A stretch of DNA of 64,000 nt from positions 1 to 64,000 of the forward strand of contig JAHDOV010000016.1 in the NCBI GenBank assembly GCA_018434685.1, written 5' to 3'. A program made the translations under genes and the position numbers. The notes under the pieces were generated by a model, which searched no databases, was not told the origin of the DNA, and was given only the letters and a program-made list of their open reading frames with translations. This document shows, in pieces, positions 17,179 to 25,894 of the stretch; the first letter of the stretch is position 1; the number at the start of each line of letters is the position of its first letter. The stretch comes from Deltaproteobacteria bacterium (lineage in GTDB: Bacteria; Desulfobacterota; Desulfomonilia; UBA1062).

Positions 17179-17445
17179 ATGAATAATTCGGAAATCGAAG
17201 CCAAGAAGGTTCTTGTCCAGACCAAGCACGGCATCCATGAAGAGGCCCTGAAAAAGGTAATAGCTGACCTGGAGTACAACCTGGAGCACCACAAGACCTA
17301 CAAGGACATGGAGAGCATCTTCGCGCATGTCAGGGCCAATGCGGCCGCACTGTTGTTCCTCTGCCAGGAACGCAAGAGAGACCGTGCCAAGCGCGGGCAG
17401 GATTACGAGAAGCCGGCGACCATACATGGCCATTCGGGGGAGTGA
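17179..17445 (+). CDS. Small unknown protein
   Basis: This 88-residue protein starts at the ATG at 17179, 9 bases after AGGAGG; an in-frame upstream extension has no support. It is rich in charged residues and mostly helical (EEALKKVIADLEYNLEHHKTYKDMESIF), with one hydrophobic stretch (AAALLFLC) that is too short for a reliable membrane segment. I recognise no family. Its own ribosome site and codon use like its neighbours suggest it is real. No neighbour is close enough for an operon. Confidence 0.6.
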   Translation: MNNSEIEAKKVLVQTKHGIHEEALKKVIADLEYNLEHHKTYKDMESIFAHVRANAAALLFLCQERKRDRAKRGQDYEKPATIHGHSGE

Positions 17446-17574
17446 CACCAGGGGCTGATGCCCATGCATCCATCATGATGCGGTCCGCTCAGGAGTCGGG
17501 TGTGCCGGCATCGGATGCGTGATGTTCACGAGCCTGAAACCTCGAGTCTCAATCGCTTGCAGGGGAGGGCGGCT

Positions 17575-17700
17575 CAATCCGTCTTCGCCTCCGCTTCCGT
17601 CTCCGTCGGACACGTCGCCGGACGTAAAGCCTGGGTTCGATTCCCCGCCGCTCGCTGCGAAGGGGGCTTTTGGGCTTGCCCTGAAGGTTCATGCCACTGA
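17575..17700. repeat. Dispersed intergenic repeat, copy A
   Basis: The blocks AATCCGTCTTCGC, CGCTTC, GGACG, GGGTTC, TTCCCCGC, GGGCTTGCCCTG, GGTTCAT and CCA-TGATT recur in the same order at 31803-31911. Spacing differs by a few bases to about 15. Copy A ends exactly where similarity to the thiamine-binding-protein remnant begins. It is non-coding and lacks terminal inverted repeats that I could see, so its mobility is unproven. Confidence 0.65.
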
Positions 17701-17959
17701 TTCTCATGTATTTCCGAAGGGGTTTCATTGCTGTGTCCGGTCGTTGACAAGGTGATTGATTTAATCCGGGAATCAGGGGTACACTGCGTGGCGGGCCCCA
17801 TGGAAACGGCCATGGAGGGTGAACCTTCTCATGGCCATGGCCGTCAAGGCACATGCACTCTGTGAGGAGCACGGTGCGAAACGGGTGCTCCCGGTCGTGA
17901 AGATCGAGTTCAGGCCCGGTGGGTTCGGTATCGGGGAAACAATCGGAGAGTCTCGCTGA
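17701..17959 (+). pseudogene. Decayed MTH1187-type thiamine-binding protein
   Basis: Reading from 17701 gives EGVSLLCPVVDKVIDLIRES and then GPMETAMEGE. After a one-base shift near 17824 it continues LLMAMAVKAHALCEEHGAKR and VVKIEFRPGG to a TGA. The pieces follow the MTH1187/YkoF-like (formerly DUF77) family in order: V-x-x-VIDLI-x-ES, P-M-ET-x-x-EGE, MA-V-KA-H, and a final strand with K-I. The start codon and first strand are missing, replaced by the dispersed repeat, and the frame is broken in the middle. The family binds thiamine or related ligands. It lies just upstream of thiamine pyrophosphokinase, which supports the identification. Confidence 0.6.
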
Positions 17960-17993
17960 TACAGTTGCGGTAGCCAGGGGGAGACGGGGTTAC

Positions 17994-18653
17994 ATGAACA
18001 CGACATATTTTATCGATTTCGACGGCACCATCACCACCCTCGACACCACGTGGGCCATGATGAGCGCCTTTGTTCGCGAGGCCGATTACCCGGCCGTCAG
18101 AGCGATCAATGCCTCGTGGGAGAAAAAGGAGCTCTCCACCCGGGAGCGCGCCAACCGGACCTTTCAGTACTTCAACGCCGACATGGAGGACATGCTCGAA
18201 CTGCTCGGGACCATAGAGATAGATACGGGCTTCCCGCTTTTCCTCGAGCACTGTGCCCGGGCAGGAGACCGGGTATGCGTACTCAGTGACGGGTTTGACC
18301 TCAGTATCCGCACGGTCTTTGAGAAATACGGCATCGAGATCCCGTTCTACTGCAACACCATGGTCTATGACAACGGGTTTTCGATTGTCTGTCCCCATGA
18401 GAATACCCTCTGCGGGCATTGCGGCGTGTGCAAGACCTCGCTCGTGCACCGTATGAAAGATCCCTTGCACCGGTGCATCTACATCGGCGACGGCTATTCC
18501 GATGTCTGCCCTGCCGGACATGCCGATGTGGTGTTTGCCAAGGAACCCCTGTATTCCCTGTGCCGGGACAGGGGGGTGGAGGCCGTACCGTTCAGGTCGT
18601 TCGGCGAGCTCATCGAATCGCTTTACCAAGGCCCGCTCGAGAGGAGAGAGTAA
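17994..18653 (+). CDS. HAD-family phosphatase, MtnX-like
   Basis: The 219-residue protein begins with YFIDFDGTITTLDTTW, the intact DxDGT motif (Asp8 and Asp10). It continues with LSDGFD (motif II) and IGDGYSDVCPAGHADVVFA (motif III/IV), so a working magnesium-dependent phosphatase is expected. CGHCGVCKT between them is typical of the MtnX-like branch. In methionine salvage MtnX removes the phosphate of a methylthiopentenyl phosphate, but no other salvage gene is present here. Its stop codon overlaps the start of thiamine pyrophosphokinase by one base and a thiamine-binding-protein remnant precedes it. A role on a thiamine-related phosphate is therefore a reasonable inference. I chose the start at 17994 because it begins the fold. 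Confidence 0.8.
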   Translation: MNTTYFIDFDGTITTLDTTWAMMSAFVREADYPAVRAINASWEKKELSTRERANRTFQYFNADMEDMLELLGTIEIDTGFPLFLEHCARAGDRVCVLSDGFDLSIRTVFEKYGIEIPFYCNTMVYDNGFSIVCPHENTLCGHCGVCKTSLVHRMKDPLHRCIYIGDGYSDVCPAGHADVVFAKEPLYSLCRDRGVEAVPFRSFGELIESLYQGPLERRE

Positions 18654-19330
18654 TGGATGACAGGCAGGAAGACAGGCCCCTTCTAAGGCGCATGCTGATC
18701 CTGTGCAACGGTTCATACGGAGAACCGTCCTGGTACCGCTGGCAGCACTCTGCTTACGAGGGGATCATCTGTACCGACGGCGCGGCACGCATGGCATGCC
18801 GGCTCGGCATCGTGCCCGGCCTTGTCGTGGGCGATATGGACTCGATCGACGCGGGCGACCGGAGAAAACTGGAGAGAGCGGGCTCGCAGTTCCTCGTCTT
18901 TCCCCCGGAAAAAGACCTCAGCGATACCCAGATAGCCTTTGATCTTGTCCGGGAGCAGGGGGCCACGTCGGTCACGGTCTGGGGCGGCACCGGGTCGCGG
19001 CTCGACCATACACTCTCGACCGTGCTCAATGCCTTCCGGCTCGTTCATAGCGGGATCGATGTACGATTTGCATCCCCTGATCTCACCATCCACCTTGTGC
19101 GCAAGAGCCTGGCCCTGGAGGGCGAGCCGGGCGACACCGTGTCGCTGATCGTGCTCGGGGACGCAGCCAGGGGCGTAACGCTTCACGGATTATACTACCC
19201 CCTGAACAATGCAACCCTGGAGGGCACGTGGCAGTGCGGCGTCTCCAATATCATGACCTCCACCAGGGCTCTTGTCGAGGTTGCAGCAGGCAATGTCGCG
19301 GTGTTCCACTACCAGAGGCTCCCGGAGTAG
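18653..19330 (+). CDS. thiN: Thiamine pyrophosphokinase
   Basis: The 225-residue protein shows the family's motifs in order: CTDGAA (about 41), VVGDMDSID (about 59), PPEKDLSDTQIAFDLV (about 78-94) and WGGTGSRLDHTL (about 105). The acidic GDMDS and DLSDTQ segments bind magnesium and ATP. The enzyme turns thiamine into thiamine diphosphate with ATP in one step, so the cell can use salvaged thiamine. Its ATG overlaps the TAA of the phosphatase gene (TAATG), showing translational coupling. The methyltransferase follows after 6 bases, so all three are probably one transcript. Confidence 0.9.
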   Translation: MDDRQEDRPLLRRMLILCNGSYGEPSWYRWQHSAYEGIICTDGAARMACRLGIVPGLVVGDMDSIDAGDRRKLERAGSQFLVFPPEKDLSDTQIAFDLVREQGATSVTVWGGTGSRLDHTLSTVLNAFRLVHSGIDVRFASPDLTIHLVRKSLALEGEPGDTVSLIVLGDAARGVTLHGLYYPLNNATLEGTWQCGVSNIMTSTRALVEVAAGNVAVFHYQRLPE

Positions 19331-19336
19331 GGGGAC

Positions 19337-20020
19337 ATGCCTGTTTTTGATGCCATAGCCGGACAGTACGATGACTGGTATGAAAGCCCATTGGGCAGCT
19401 TTGCAGACGAGGTAGAGACGCGGCTTGTCTTTGACCTGCTCGTGCCGGTCAGGGGGATGAAGATTCTCGATGCAGGCTGCGGGACCGGGAATTTCAGCAT
19501 CAAGCTTGCCCGGATTGGTGCGCAGGTCACGGGTATAGACCTTTCAGTCGGCATGCTCGCCGTTGCACGGGACAAGGCCTCATCGGGCGTAGAGGCAATA
19601 GGGTTGATGAAGATGGACATATGCAGCCTTGACTTCGACGACGACACGTTCGACGCAGTCTTGTGCATGACGGCATTCGAGTTCATCGCCGACCCGGATG
19701 CCGCCTTCGCCGAGCTGATGAGGGTGGTAAAGCCCGGCGGCCGGATCGTGATCGGGACGATTCACCGGGAGAGCCTCTGGGCTGAGCTGTACGATCACCT
19801 GGCATCGCAGGACGAAACCTGCATCTACCGCCATGCACAGTTCAAGAGTCTGGCCGACCTTGAAGACCTGGACCGGGGTCACTACGTCAAAGGGGTACAG
19901 GGCCTGTTCATCTCCCCGTTCACACCCCTGGAGCGGCTCACCTGGGAAGAAGAGGCAGCTCGATCGTCAGTGAACACAGGGGGATTTATTGCTGCACTCT
20001 GGGAAAAACCCGTGGTGTGA
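19337..20020 (+). CDS. SAM-dependent methyltransferase, class I
   Basis: The 227-residue protein has the Rossmann methyltransferase motifs: ILDAGCGTGNFSIKLA (motif I, about residues 42-57), VTGIDLS (the Asp that binds the ribose of SAM), DTFDAVLCM (motif II) and VKPGGRIVIGT (motif III). The N-terminus, FDAIAGQYDDWYESPLG, resembles UbiE/ubiquinone-type small-molecule methylases. The substrate is unknown. It is last in the operon with the MtnX-like phosphatase and thiamine pyrophosphokinase and is preceded by GGGGGAC. Nothing suggests a thiamine-specific methyl transfer. Confidence 0.85.
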   Translation: MPVFDAIAGQYDDWYESPLGSFADEVETRLVFDLLVPVRGMKILDAGCGTGNFSIKLARIGAQVTGIDLSVGMLAVARDKASSGVEAIGLMKMDICSLDFDDDTFDAVLCMTAFEFIADPDAAFAELMRVVKPGGRIVIGTIHRESLWAELYDHLASQDETCIYRHAQFKSLADLEDLDRGHYVKGVQGLFISPFTPLERLTWEEEAARSSVNTGGFIAALWEKPVV

Positions 20021-20029
20021 ATCCTTGGC

Positions 20030-20875
20030 CTACAGACTGATGAGGGTGATGGCGGTCACGCACAGGCCTACGCCCCACCACTGGGAAGCGGATATCTTCT
20101 CCCTCAGGATAAGGTAGGCGAGGATCACGGTGACTGCTGGGTACATGGATGCAAGCACCACAGCGACATCGAGCCTGGTGAACTGCCTGGCGACCATGTA
20201 GAACGCATTGCCCCCGGCATCGAAGAACCCGGCGAGGATCGCGATGGGGTTGCTGGTTAACGGCGGCATGCCCTCACCCCTGGCTCTGAGGATAACGAGC
20301 GCGAGGATCAGTGATGCAACCTTTGAGAACGCAAGAGGCGCAAAGACTTTTCCCTGTTCCACCTGGGCGATGAGGATGAAGAACCAGCCGAAGGCCATGC
20401 CTGCCAGCACGGCCAGGATCAGGCCTTCGCCGTTGCCGCGGGGGTGGGTGTCGGCAGGGCGCGAGACGCACCAGATGCCGTAGATGGCCACGATGAAACC
20501 CAGGATGCGCGGGATGCCGGGCATGCCTATGAAGAGCCAGCTGAACACCACCGGCAGGGCTGCGCCGATGACCGCAGTGGTGGGTGCGACCGTGGCGGCA
20601 TTTCCCAGGGACAGTGCCCGGTAGAGGGCGGCAATGCCCAGGGCCCCAGCCACACCTGCTGAAGACGCCCAGGCGATGTCCTTCACGGTGGGAACCATTT
20701 CGCCGGTGAAGAGGGCCAGCAGTGCCAGCACGACGATGCCCGGGATGGACATCAGCGCGAGCACCTGAAACTGGTTCTGGGTCCTGGCGGCTACCCCGCC
20801 GCTGAAATCTCCCGAACCCCAGACCACGGCAGAGGTCAGGGCACAGATCACGCCGATCACATGAGGCGTCATCAT
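20030..20875 (-). CDS. EamA/DMT-family transporter
   Basis: The 281-residue membrane protein has about ten hydrophobic segments arranged as two EamA repeats. Landmarks are SAVVWGSGDFSGGVAA in the first helix pair and the C-terminal repeat ending VILAYLILREKISASQWWGVGLC. Members export amino acids, nucleotides or other metabolites or take them up; the substrate cannot be read from sequence. It is convergent with the methyltransferase, with only 9 bases between the stops, and is not clearly in an operon. Confidence 0.85.
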   Translation of the reverse strand: MMTPHVIGVICALTSAVVWGSGDFSGGVAARTQNQFQVLALMSIPGIVVLALLALFTGEMVPTVKDIAWASSAGVAGALGIAALYRALSLGNAATVAPTTAVIGAALPVVFSWLFIGMPGIPRILGFIVAIYGIWCVSRPADTHPRGNGEGLILAVLAGMAFGWFFILIAQVEQGKVFAPLAFSKVASLILALVILRARGEGMPPLTSNPIAILAGFFDAGGNAFYMVARQFTRLDVAVVLASMYPAVTVILAYLILREKISASQWWGVGLCVTAITLISL

Positions 20876-20992
20876 GGCAAGCCCCCTGTGTGTGTCGTGG
20901 TCGTGGAGGCACTCATGGAGCGGGGCAGTTCCCGGGGCTTCGCTGTCTGAAAACCCTGCGGGTCACGGCACCCCTGCAGGGGAAGAACAGGT

Positions 20993-21199
20993 TCATTCAT
21001 AGCGGTCTTTCTTGGATTTGATCACCTTTGTCAGCTGTATCTCCCTGGGCTGATATACCAGGGAGGACAGGGTCTGCCGCTCGCAGCTAAAGCTCGGGCA
21101 GCGGGTATTGATCATCGAGATGATCTCGATGCGCTCCGGCTCCGTGAGGGCCTCCAGATCGCGTTCGAATGCCTCGGTCGATTGGAAAAGCAGCTGCAT
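20993..21199 (-). CDS. Small possible RelE/ParE-like toxin fragment
   Basis: This 68-residue frame reads LLFQSTEAFERDLEALTEPE, resembling the start of RelE/ParE-like toxins. It stops before the conserved central strand, so it would be a remnant or a mini-protein. There is no antitoxin-like partner and no clear ribosome site. I list it with low confidence. Confidence 0.35.
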   Translation of the reverse strand: MQLLFQSTEAFERDLEALTEPERIEIISMINTRCPSFSCERQTLSSLVYQPREIQLTKVIKSKKDRYE

Positions 21200-21344
21200 G
21201 GCCAGGGTTTTTTACATACATGTCAGGATAAATCAAGCGCATTCATCCGGCAGGTCCCAGTGCTGCCGGGACCTGAGTGAAAAGCTGTTCTCCGGATTGC
21301 GTTGCGTGCCTGGCACCGGCGAACCGTTCAGAGGCCAGGGCGTA

Positions 21345-23462
21345 TTACCCAGTGACTGCCAGGGCCGCACAAGGATCTTGTGCCAGGACGTAGGTCGTGC
21401 GCATGGTGAATTCCTCGCGCTTGCCGTTGTTCCACTGGGAGACGGGGCGCAGATAACCCACCACGCGAGAGTAGACCTCGGTCTCGGCGCCGCAGGCCGG
21501 GCAGGTCCACTGTTCACCGCTGAGGTAGCCATGCTGCGGGCAGATGCTGAAGGTCGGCGTGAGGGTGAAGTAGGGCAGGCGGAAGTTGGTGCAGATCTTC
21601 TTCACGAGCGCTTTCACCACAGAGGTGTCGCCCACCCGCTCTCCCAGGAACAGGTTCACCACGGTGCCGCCGGTGAACCTTGTCTGCAGCTCGTCCTGCA
21701 GTTCGAGCATCTCGAAGATGTCGTCGGTGTAGTTGACCGGCAGGTGGCACGAATTGGTGTAGAACGGCTCTGTGTCGGTGCGGCCTTCTCCGCCGGCGCA
21801 GAGGATGTCGGGGTATTTCTTCCGGTCGAGCAGCGCAAGCCGGTAAGAGGTGCCCTCGGCCGGCGTGGCCTCGTAGTTGTACATGTTGCCGGTGGACTCC
21901 TGCAGGCCTACCAGGCGCTCCCTCATGAAGTCCGAGATCTCCAGCGCAAAGTGCTGGCCCTCCTCACTCCCCAGGTCGCTGCCGAGGAGATTGAGGCAGG
22001 CCTCGTTCATGCCCACGATGCCGACGGTGGAGAAGTGATTCTTCCAGTACGCATTGAAGCGCTCGTGGATGCCGGCCAGGTAATAAGCGGTGTAGGGATA
22101 GAGATTGCTCTGAGTGTAGCGTTCGAGCGTCTTGCGCTTGATCTCGAGGCTGTCTCCTGCCAGGTCCACCAGGCGGGCGAGCCGGGAGAAGAACTCCTGC
22201 TTGTCTGCGCTCAGGTAGCCGAGGCGGGGCAGGTTGATGGTCACCACGCCGATGGACCCGGTCAGGGGGTTGGATCCGAACAGACCGCCGCCGCGCCTGA
22301 TGAGCTCCCGGTTGTCGATACGGAGCCGGCAGCACATGCTCCGGGCGTCTTCGGGGCTCATGTCCGAGTTCACGAAATTGGAGAAATACGGCACGCCGTA
22401 TCTGGCGGTCACCTCCCAGAGGGGCTCCAGATGAGGGTTGTCCCAGTCAAAGTCATCGGTAATGCTCACCGTGACGACGGGGAAGGTGAACACGCGACCC
22501 AGGGCGTCGCCCGCGGCCATCACCTCGAGGAGGGCACGGTTGAACATGGTCATCTCCTCCTGGAACTCCCCATAGGTGGCCTCCTGCATCTCGCCACCGA
22601 TGATCACCCCCTGGTCACGGTAGAACGAGGGCACCTCGAGATCGAGGGTCACGTTGGTGAACGGTGTCTGGAAGCCCACACGCGTGGGCACGTTGATGTT
22701 GAAGATGAACTCCTGCAGCGCCTGTTTGATCTGTTCGTAGTTCAGGCCGTCATAGCGGATGAACGGGGCCAGCAGCGTGTCGAAGTTGGAGAAGGCCTGG
22801 GCGCCTGCAGCCTCACCCTGCAGGGTATAGAAGAAGTTCACCACATGGCCCAGCGCGGTGCGGAAATGCCGTGCCGGTTTGGTCTCCACCTTTCCCGGTG
22901 CTCCGCAGAAGCCCTTGGCGAGGAGGTCGTAGAGGTCCCACCCCACACAGTAGACCGAGAGCAGGTTGAGATCGTGGATGTGGAAGTCGCCCTCGATGTG
23001 GGCCTTGCGGACCTCGGGAGGGTAGATCTTGTTCAGCCAGTATGTCCGGCTGATCTCTGAGGCGATGTAGTTGTTCAGGCCCTGGAGTGAGAAGGACATG
23101 TTGCTGTTCTCGTTCACCTGCCAGTCGAGCTTGCGCAGGTACTGATCTGCCAGATCGACGCCGATGCTGTTCCTGATCTCGCGGATCTTTGAATGCTGGT
23201 CGCGGTAGATGATATAGGCCTTGGCTGTCTTGCGGTAGGGCGAGCTGATCAGCACCTCTTCCACGATGTCCTGGATCTGTTCCACTGTAGGGAGATCAGC
23301 ACCGAACTGCTCTGCAAGGGCAAGCACCTTCAAGGTGAACCGCCGGGCAGTGTCGAGACCGAACTCGCCGGTGGCTTTGCCTGCCAGGGCAATGGCATTG
23401 GTGATCTTGTGTGCCGCAAACGGCACACGTTGACCGTCTCTCTTGATTATTTTCGTAAACAT
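21345..23462 (-). CDS. nrdD: Anaerobic ribonucleoside-triphosphate reductase
   Basis: The 705-residue enzyme has an N-terminal ATP-cone (about 1-95; IIKRDGQRVPFAAHKITNAI) that senses ATP and dATP, a ten-stranded barrel with the active-site Cys residues, and a C-terminal zinc site (CPQHGYL then CPACG). The glycyl-radical motif is RVVGY, with the radical on Gly669. It makes deoxynucleotides from ribonucleotides without oxygen, using formate or thiols as reductant. It needs the radical-SAM activase NrdG, which is not in this window. The ATG follows GGGAGGTTTCAC. Two NrdR boxes lie 19-60 bases upstream. Confidence 0.95.
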   Translation of the reverse strand: MFTKIIKRDGQRVPFAAHKITNAIALAGKATGEFGLDTARRFTLKVLALAEQFGADLPTVEQIQDIVEEVLISSPYRKTAKAYIIYRDQHSKIREIRNSIGVDLADQYLRKLDWQVNENSNMSFSLQGLNNYIASEISRTYWLNKIYPPEVRKAHIEGDFHIHDLNLLSVYCVGWDLYDLLAKGFCGAPGKVETKPARHFRTALGHVVNFFYTLQGEAAGAQAFSNFDTLLAPFIRYDGLNYEQIKQALQEFIFNINVPTRVGFQTPFTNVTLDLEVPSFYRDQGVIIGGEMQEATYGEFQEEMTMFNRALLEVMAAGDALGRVFTFPVVTVSITDDFDWDNPHLEPLWEVTARYGVPYFSNFVNSDMSPEDARSMCCRLRIDNRELIRRGGGLFGSNPLTGSIGVVTINLPRLGYLSADKQEFFSRLARLVDLAGDSLEIKRKTLERYTQSNLYPYTAYYLAGIHERFNAYWKNHFSTVGIVGMNEACLNLLGSDLGSEEGQHFALEISDFMRERLVGLQESTGNMYNYEATPAEGTSYRLALLDRKKYPDILCAGGEGRTDTEPFYTNSCHLPVNYTDDIFEMLELQDELQTRFTGGTVVNLFLGERVGDTSVVKALVKKICTNFRLPYFTLTPTFSICPQHGYLSGEQWTCPACGAETEVYSRVVGYLRPVSQWNNGKREEFTMRTTYVLAQDPCAALAVTG

Positions 23463-23480
23463 GTGAAACCTCCCGAAAGG

Positions 23481-23522
23481 CTATATATAGTATTATAAAA
23501 CGAAGATAAGTACTATATATAG
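23481..23522. promoter_or_regulatory. Paired NrdR boxes upstream of nrdD
   Basis: CTATATATAG occurs at 23481-23490 and again at 23513-23522, each an exact match to the NrdR core CwAtATaTwG. Centres are 32 bases apart, three helical turns, the arrangement known for NrdR pairs. The flanks make a 12-base inverted repeat. NrdR should repress nrdD when (d)ATP is plentiful; nrdR itself is not in the window. Confidence 0.85.
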
Positions 23523-23853
23523 CGTTGATATAGAAAAAGGCAAGGGGAAATGCCAAGAGCTGCCCCGGGGGGAAAGCGAAGAATGATGCCCCCGGGTGCA
23601 AGGTCGATGCGGATAAAGGTGCACCTCAGGCCACGAGCTTAAGCCGGCTGCCTGGCAGAAGGGTTCCGAGGTGAGATCCCGGTTGTGTTGTCGCTGGTGC
23701 CTGCAGCAGTTTTTCATTGCCTGGGATCGCCATTGATGCTTAGGTGAAGCGCAATTCGAGAGCACCAGGAAGGTGCCGGGACAGGATACATCATCGGCAG
23801 GCCATGTCTGCCGGCGTTACGAGGAATACATCAGCAGCGAAGGATGTGCATCC
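23523..23853. other. Divergent intergenic region
   Basis: This is about 330 bases between the NrdR boxes and the AEC permease gene. The first 20 bases are AT-rich and could hold the nrdD -35 region. The rest is GC-rich and shows no gene that I can support. A permease ORF extension into it lacks hydrophobic content. Confidence 0.4.
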
Positions 23854-24789
23854 ATGAAATTTCTCATCTTCCAGATCATGATCTTCATCCCCTTTGCCCT
23901 GGGCATGGTGACCCGCTCGAGGCATGACAATGCCCCCGCCCTGTCCAAACGTCTCCTCAGGATAAACCTGATGACGGCAGAACCCCTGATCATACTGTGG
24001 AGTATCTGGGGGCTGAGCCTCACCCGGGAGTTCCTGTTCCTGCCCATCATCGGGATGGGGCTCGTCCTGGTGGGGATGCTCTCGGGCCGGCTCCTCGTCC
24101 CGTGGCTCGGGTTCCCCCCGCGGACCAGGGCGAGTTTTCTCATCAGCTCATCCATCGCCAACCAGGGCTATCCCATGGGAGGGTTCCTCTGCTACCTGCT
24201 GATGGGGGAAGAGGGCCTGGGCATCTCGTTCATCTTCACCGCCTATTTCATGTTCTGCGTCTTTTTCGTCCTGTTTCCCTATGCCCAGAAGGTGTCTTCG
24301 CGCAGCACGTACAGTCTCACGTTTGTCAGGGAGTTTCTCGTCAATCGCCAGAACATGCCCATATACGCCATCATAGCCGCACTGGTACTCCATGGGCTGC
24401 ATATCGAGAGGCCTGCAGTGTATTTCCCCTTCGATATCCTGCTGCTTGCCTCCATAGGGATCAGCTACTTTTCCCTGGGCATCAACTTCCAGGTGGTGGA
24501 TATGCTCTCGTCCCTCAGGGCAAACCTGAGCCTGGCGACGATAAAGTTCCTCATAACCCCGCTGGCGGCACTCGTTATAGTCGAAACCATGCACCTGGAC
24601 GGGTATCTGCGGGTCGTGATTCTGCTGGAGTCGTTCATGCCCGCAGCGGTATACTCGGTGGTCACCTCGGTGCTCTTCGATCTCGATGCCAAGACTGCGT
24701 CGTCCCTGTTTGTCTGCAATACGCTGATCTTCCTCTTCTTTGTACTGCCCGCGCTCTTCCTGATGAGGACGACTGTCCTGGGGCTGTAA
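23854..24789 (+). CDS. AEC-family permease (auxin efflux carrier-like)
   Basis: The 311-residue membrane protein has about ten predicted helices in two halves of five, as in the AEC / membrane transport protein family. SSSIANQGYPMGGFLCYLL lies near residues 98-116, with a family-typical N-x-G in the first half, and SLGINFQ and the ESFMPAAVYS segment lie in the second half. Relatives export malate, other organic acids or amino-acid derivatives. I chose the start at 23854 because it opens directly into the first helix (MKFLIFQIMIFIPFALG). It is divergent from nrdD with no shared operon. Confidence 0.8.
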   Translation: MKFLIFQIMIFIPFALGMVTRSRHDNAPALSKRLLRINLMTAEPLIILWSIWGLSLTREFLFLPIIGMGLVLVGMLSGRLLVPWLGFPPRTRASFLISSSIANQGYPMGGFLCYLLMGEEGLGISFIFTAYFMFCVFFVLFPYAQKVSSRSTYSLTFVREFLVNRQNMPIYAIIAALVLHGLHIERPAVYFPFDILLLASIGISYFSLGINFQVVDMLSSLRANLSLATIKFLITPLAALVIVETMHLDGYLRVVILLESFMPAAVYSVVTSVLFDLDAKTASSLFVCNTLIFLFFVLPALFLMRTTVLGL

Positions 24790-24824
24790 CAGAAGGTTCC
24801 TTCGGTTGGGGGATGATCTTCGAA

Positions 24825-25631
24825 TCAGGAGGGGATGACGGCCATGCTCACGAGTGCGACGAGGTCTTCAATGGCGAGGCGCTCCCTGGTCTTGGCCATG
24901 AAGCCGCTCTTGTGGGCAAAGGCGATCTCGGGCCTGTCTATTATGAGCGAAAAATCCACACGGGTCCCCTCGTAGCGGAAGAGGCGCCAGCCGCCGCTGC
25001 GGCGGTCGAGGGAGATGACGATATCGGGGGGATTCTCTTCGAGACGGCGGAATTCCTCCAGCCCGGCGGATTCATTTGTCTCCCCGATCATGGCTGGTAC
25101 GCCTGCGATGACCATCCTGCGGCAGGTCCTCCAGAAGTCGATCTGGCTCTTGAGCACGCGGGCCTGTTCGATGATGTACGAGCCCAGCGACCTGAGCAGG
25201 GGCAGGCAGGCCGCAGGATCGGCTGCAAAGCGATCGGTCAGCCAGTCTTCCACCGGGTTTCGGTTGACCAGGTCGTCACCGGCATGAAAGAGCAGGGAGC
25301 TCCTGACCGGCCCGAAGCGGTCCACGCTGTCCTTGAACTGCCACCAGGGAAGCACGCCCAGGGTCTCTGAAAGCCCCAGGTGTCCGGCCACCAGGACAAA
25401 GCCGGCCGGGCAGTCCAGGGACTGGTGATGGTCGAAATTGCGGTTGTCCGGCTCATGACGGTTTCCGATATCCACCACCCATATGCCGGGATCATCGAGT
25501 TCGGCCCGGGTGGGCTCGCGCCGTTGAACGGAGAATTCCGTGTCGGGGTGTACAGCAAGGATCAGGCTCACGGCAGTCATCTCGTCAAAATGAGCACTGC
25601 CGGGGTGGGTGATGATGAGCTCCGTATGCAT
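24825..25631 (-). CDS. MYG1/GAMM1-like metal-dependent hydrolase family protein
   Basis: The 268-residue protein begins with IITHPGSAHFDEMTAVSLIL and has VVDIGNRHEPDNRNFDHHQS about 50 residues later. These are the His/Asp motifs of the MYG1 (UPF0160) family, related to DHH-type phosphoesterases. HFDE and DHH probably bind two metal ions. Eukaryotic MYG1 is a 3'-5' RNA exonuclease; bacterial members are little studied, so RNA or nucleotide cleavage is inferred. It is about 50 residues shorter than eukaryotic relatives. It is divergent from the ACT-domain gene at 25895. Confidence 0.75.
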   Translation of the reverse strand: MHTELIITHPGSAHFDEMTAVSLILAVHPDTEFSVQRREPTRAELDDPGIWVVDIGNRHEPDNRNFDHHQSLDCPAGFVLVAGHLGLSETLGVLPWWQFKDSVDRFGPVRSSLLFHAGDDLVNRNPVEDWLTDRFAADPAACLPLLRSLGSYIIEQARVLKSQIDFWRTCRRMVIAGVPAMIGETNESAGLEEFRRLEENPPDIVISLDRRSGGWRLFRYEGTRVDFSLIIDRPEIAFAHKSGFMAKTRERLAIEDLVALVSMAVIPS

Positions 25632-25894
25632 GGGAGTTTACCTACCATACCCGGCCGGCAAAGCAAAGCCGCGATTGAGGCCTCGCACCGGCAAGGACTT
25701 GATTCCGGAACACAGACCGGAGGCAAATGTTCGTGCAGGTTTACCACGTGTGCCTTGCCCATTGACACCAGGGCAGATTCCATTATAATTCGCCCCCACA
25801 CGAAGGAATTTCAGATCAGACCAATCGGGAAGAGAGTCGTTCGAATACATCAGACAGGGAGTTGGACACTGAACCACTATGGAGCAGACAAATC

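Noticed and set aside
17630-17660. A tRNA T-arm-like string (GGGTTCGATTCCCC)
   Set aside because: No acceptor stem, D-arm or anticodon arm surrounds it, and the second copy of the repeat at 31845 has lost the TTCGA pattern.
20993-21199. A toxin-antitoxin module
   Set aside because: Only a RelE-like N-terminal fragment is present and there is no antitoxin gene on either side.
21108-23060. Long plus-strand open frame opposite nrdD
   Set aside because: It is antisense to a complete nrdD, reads as low-complexity Val/Gly/His-rich protein and has no ribosome site.
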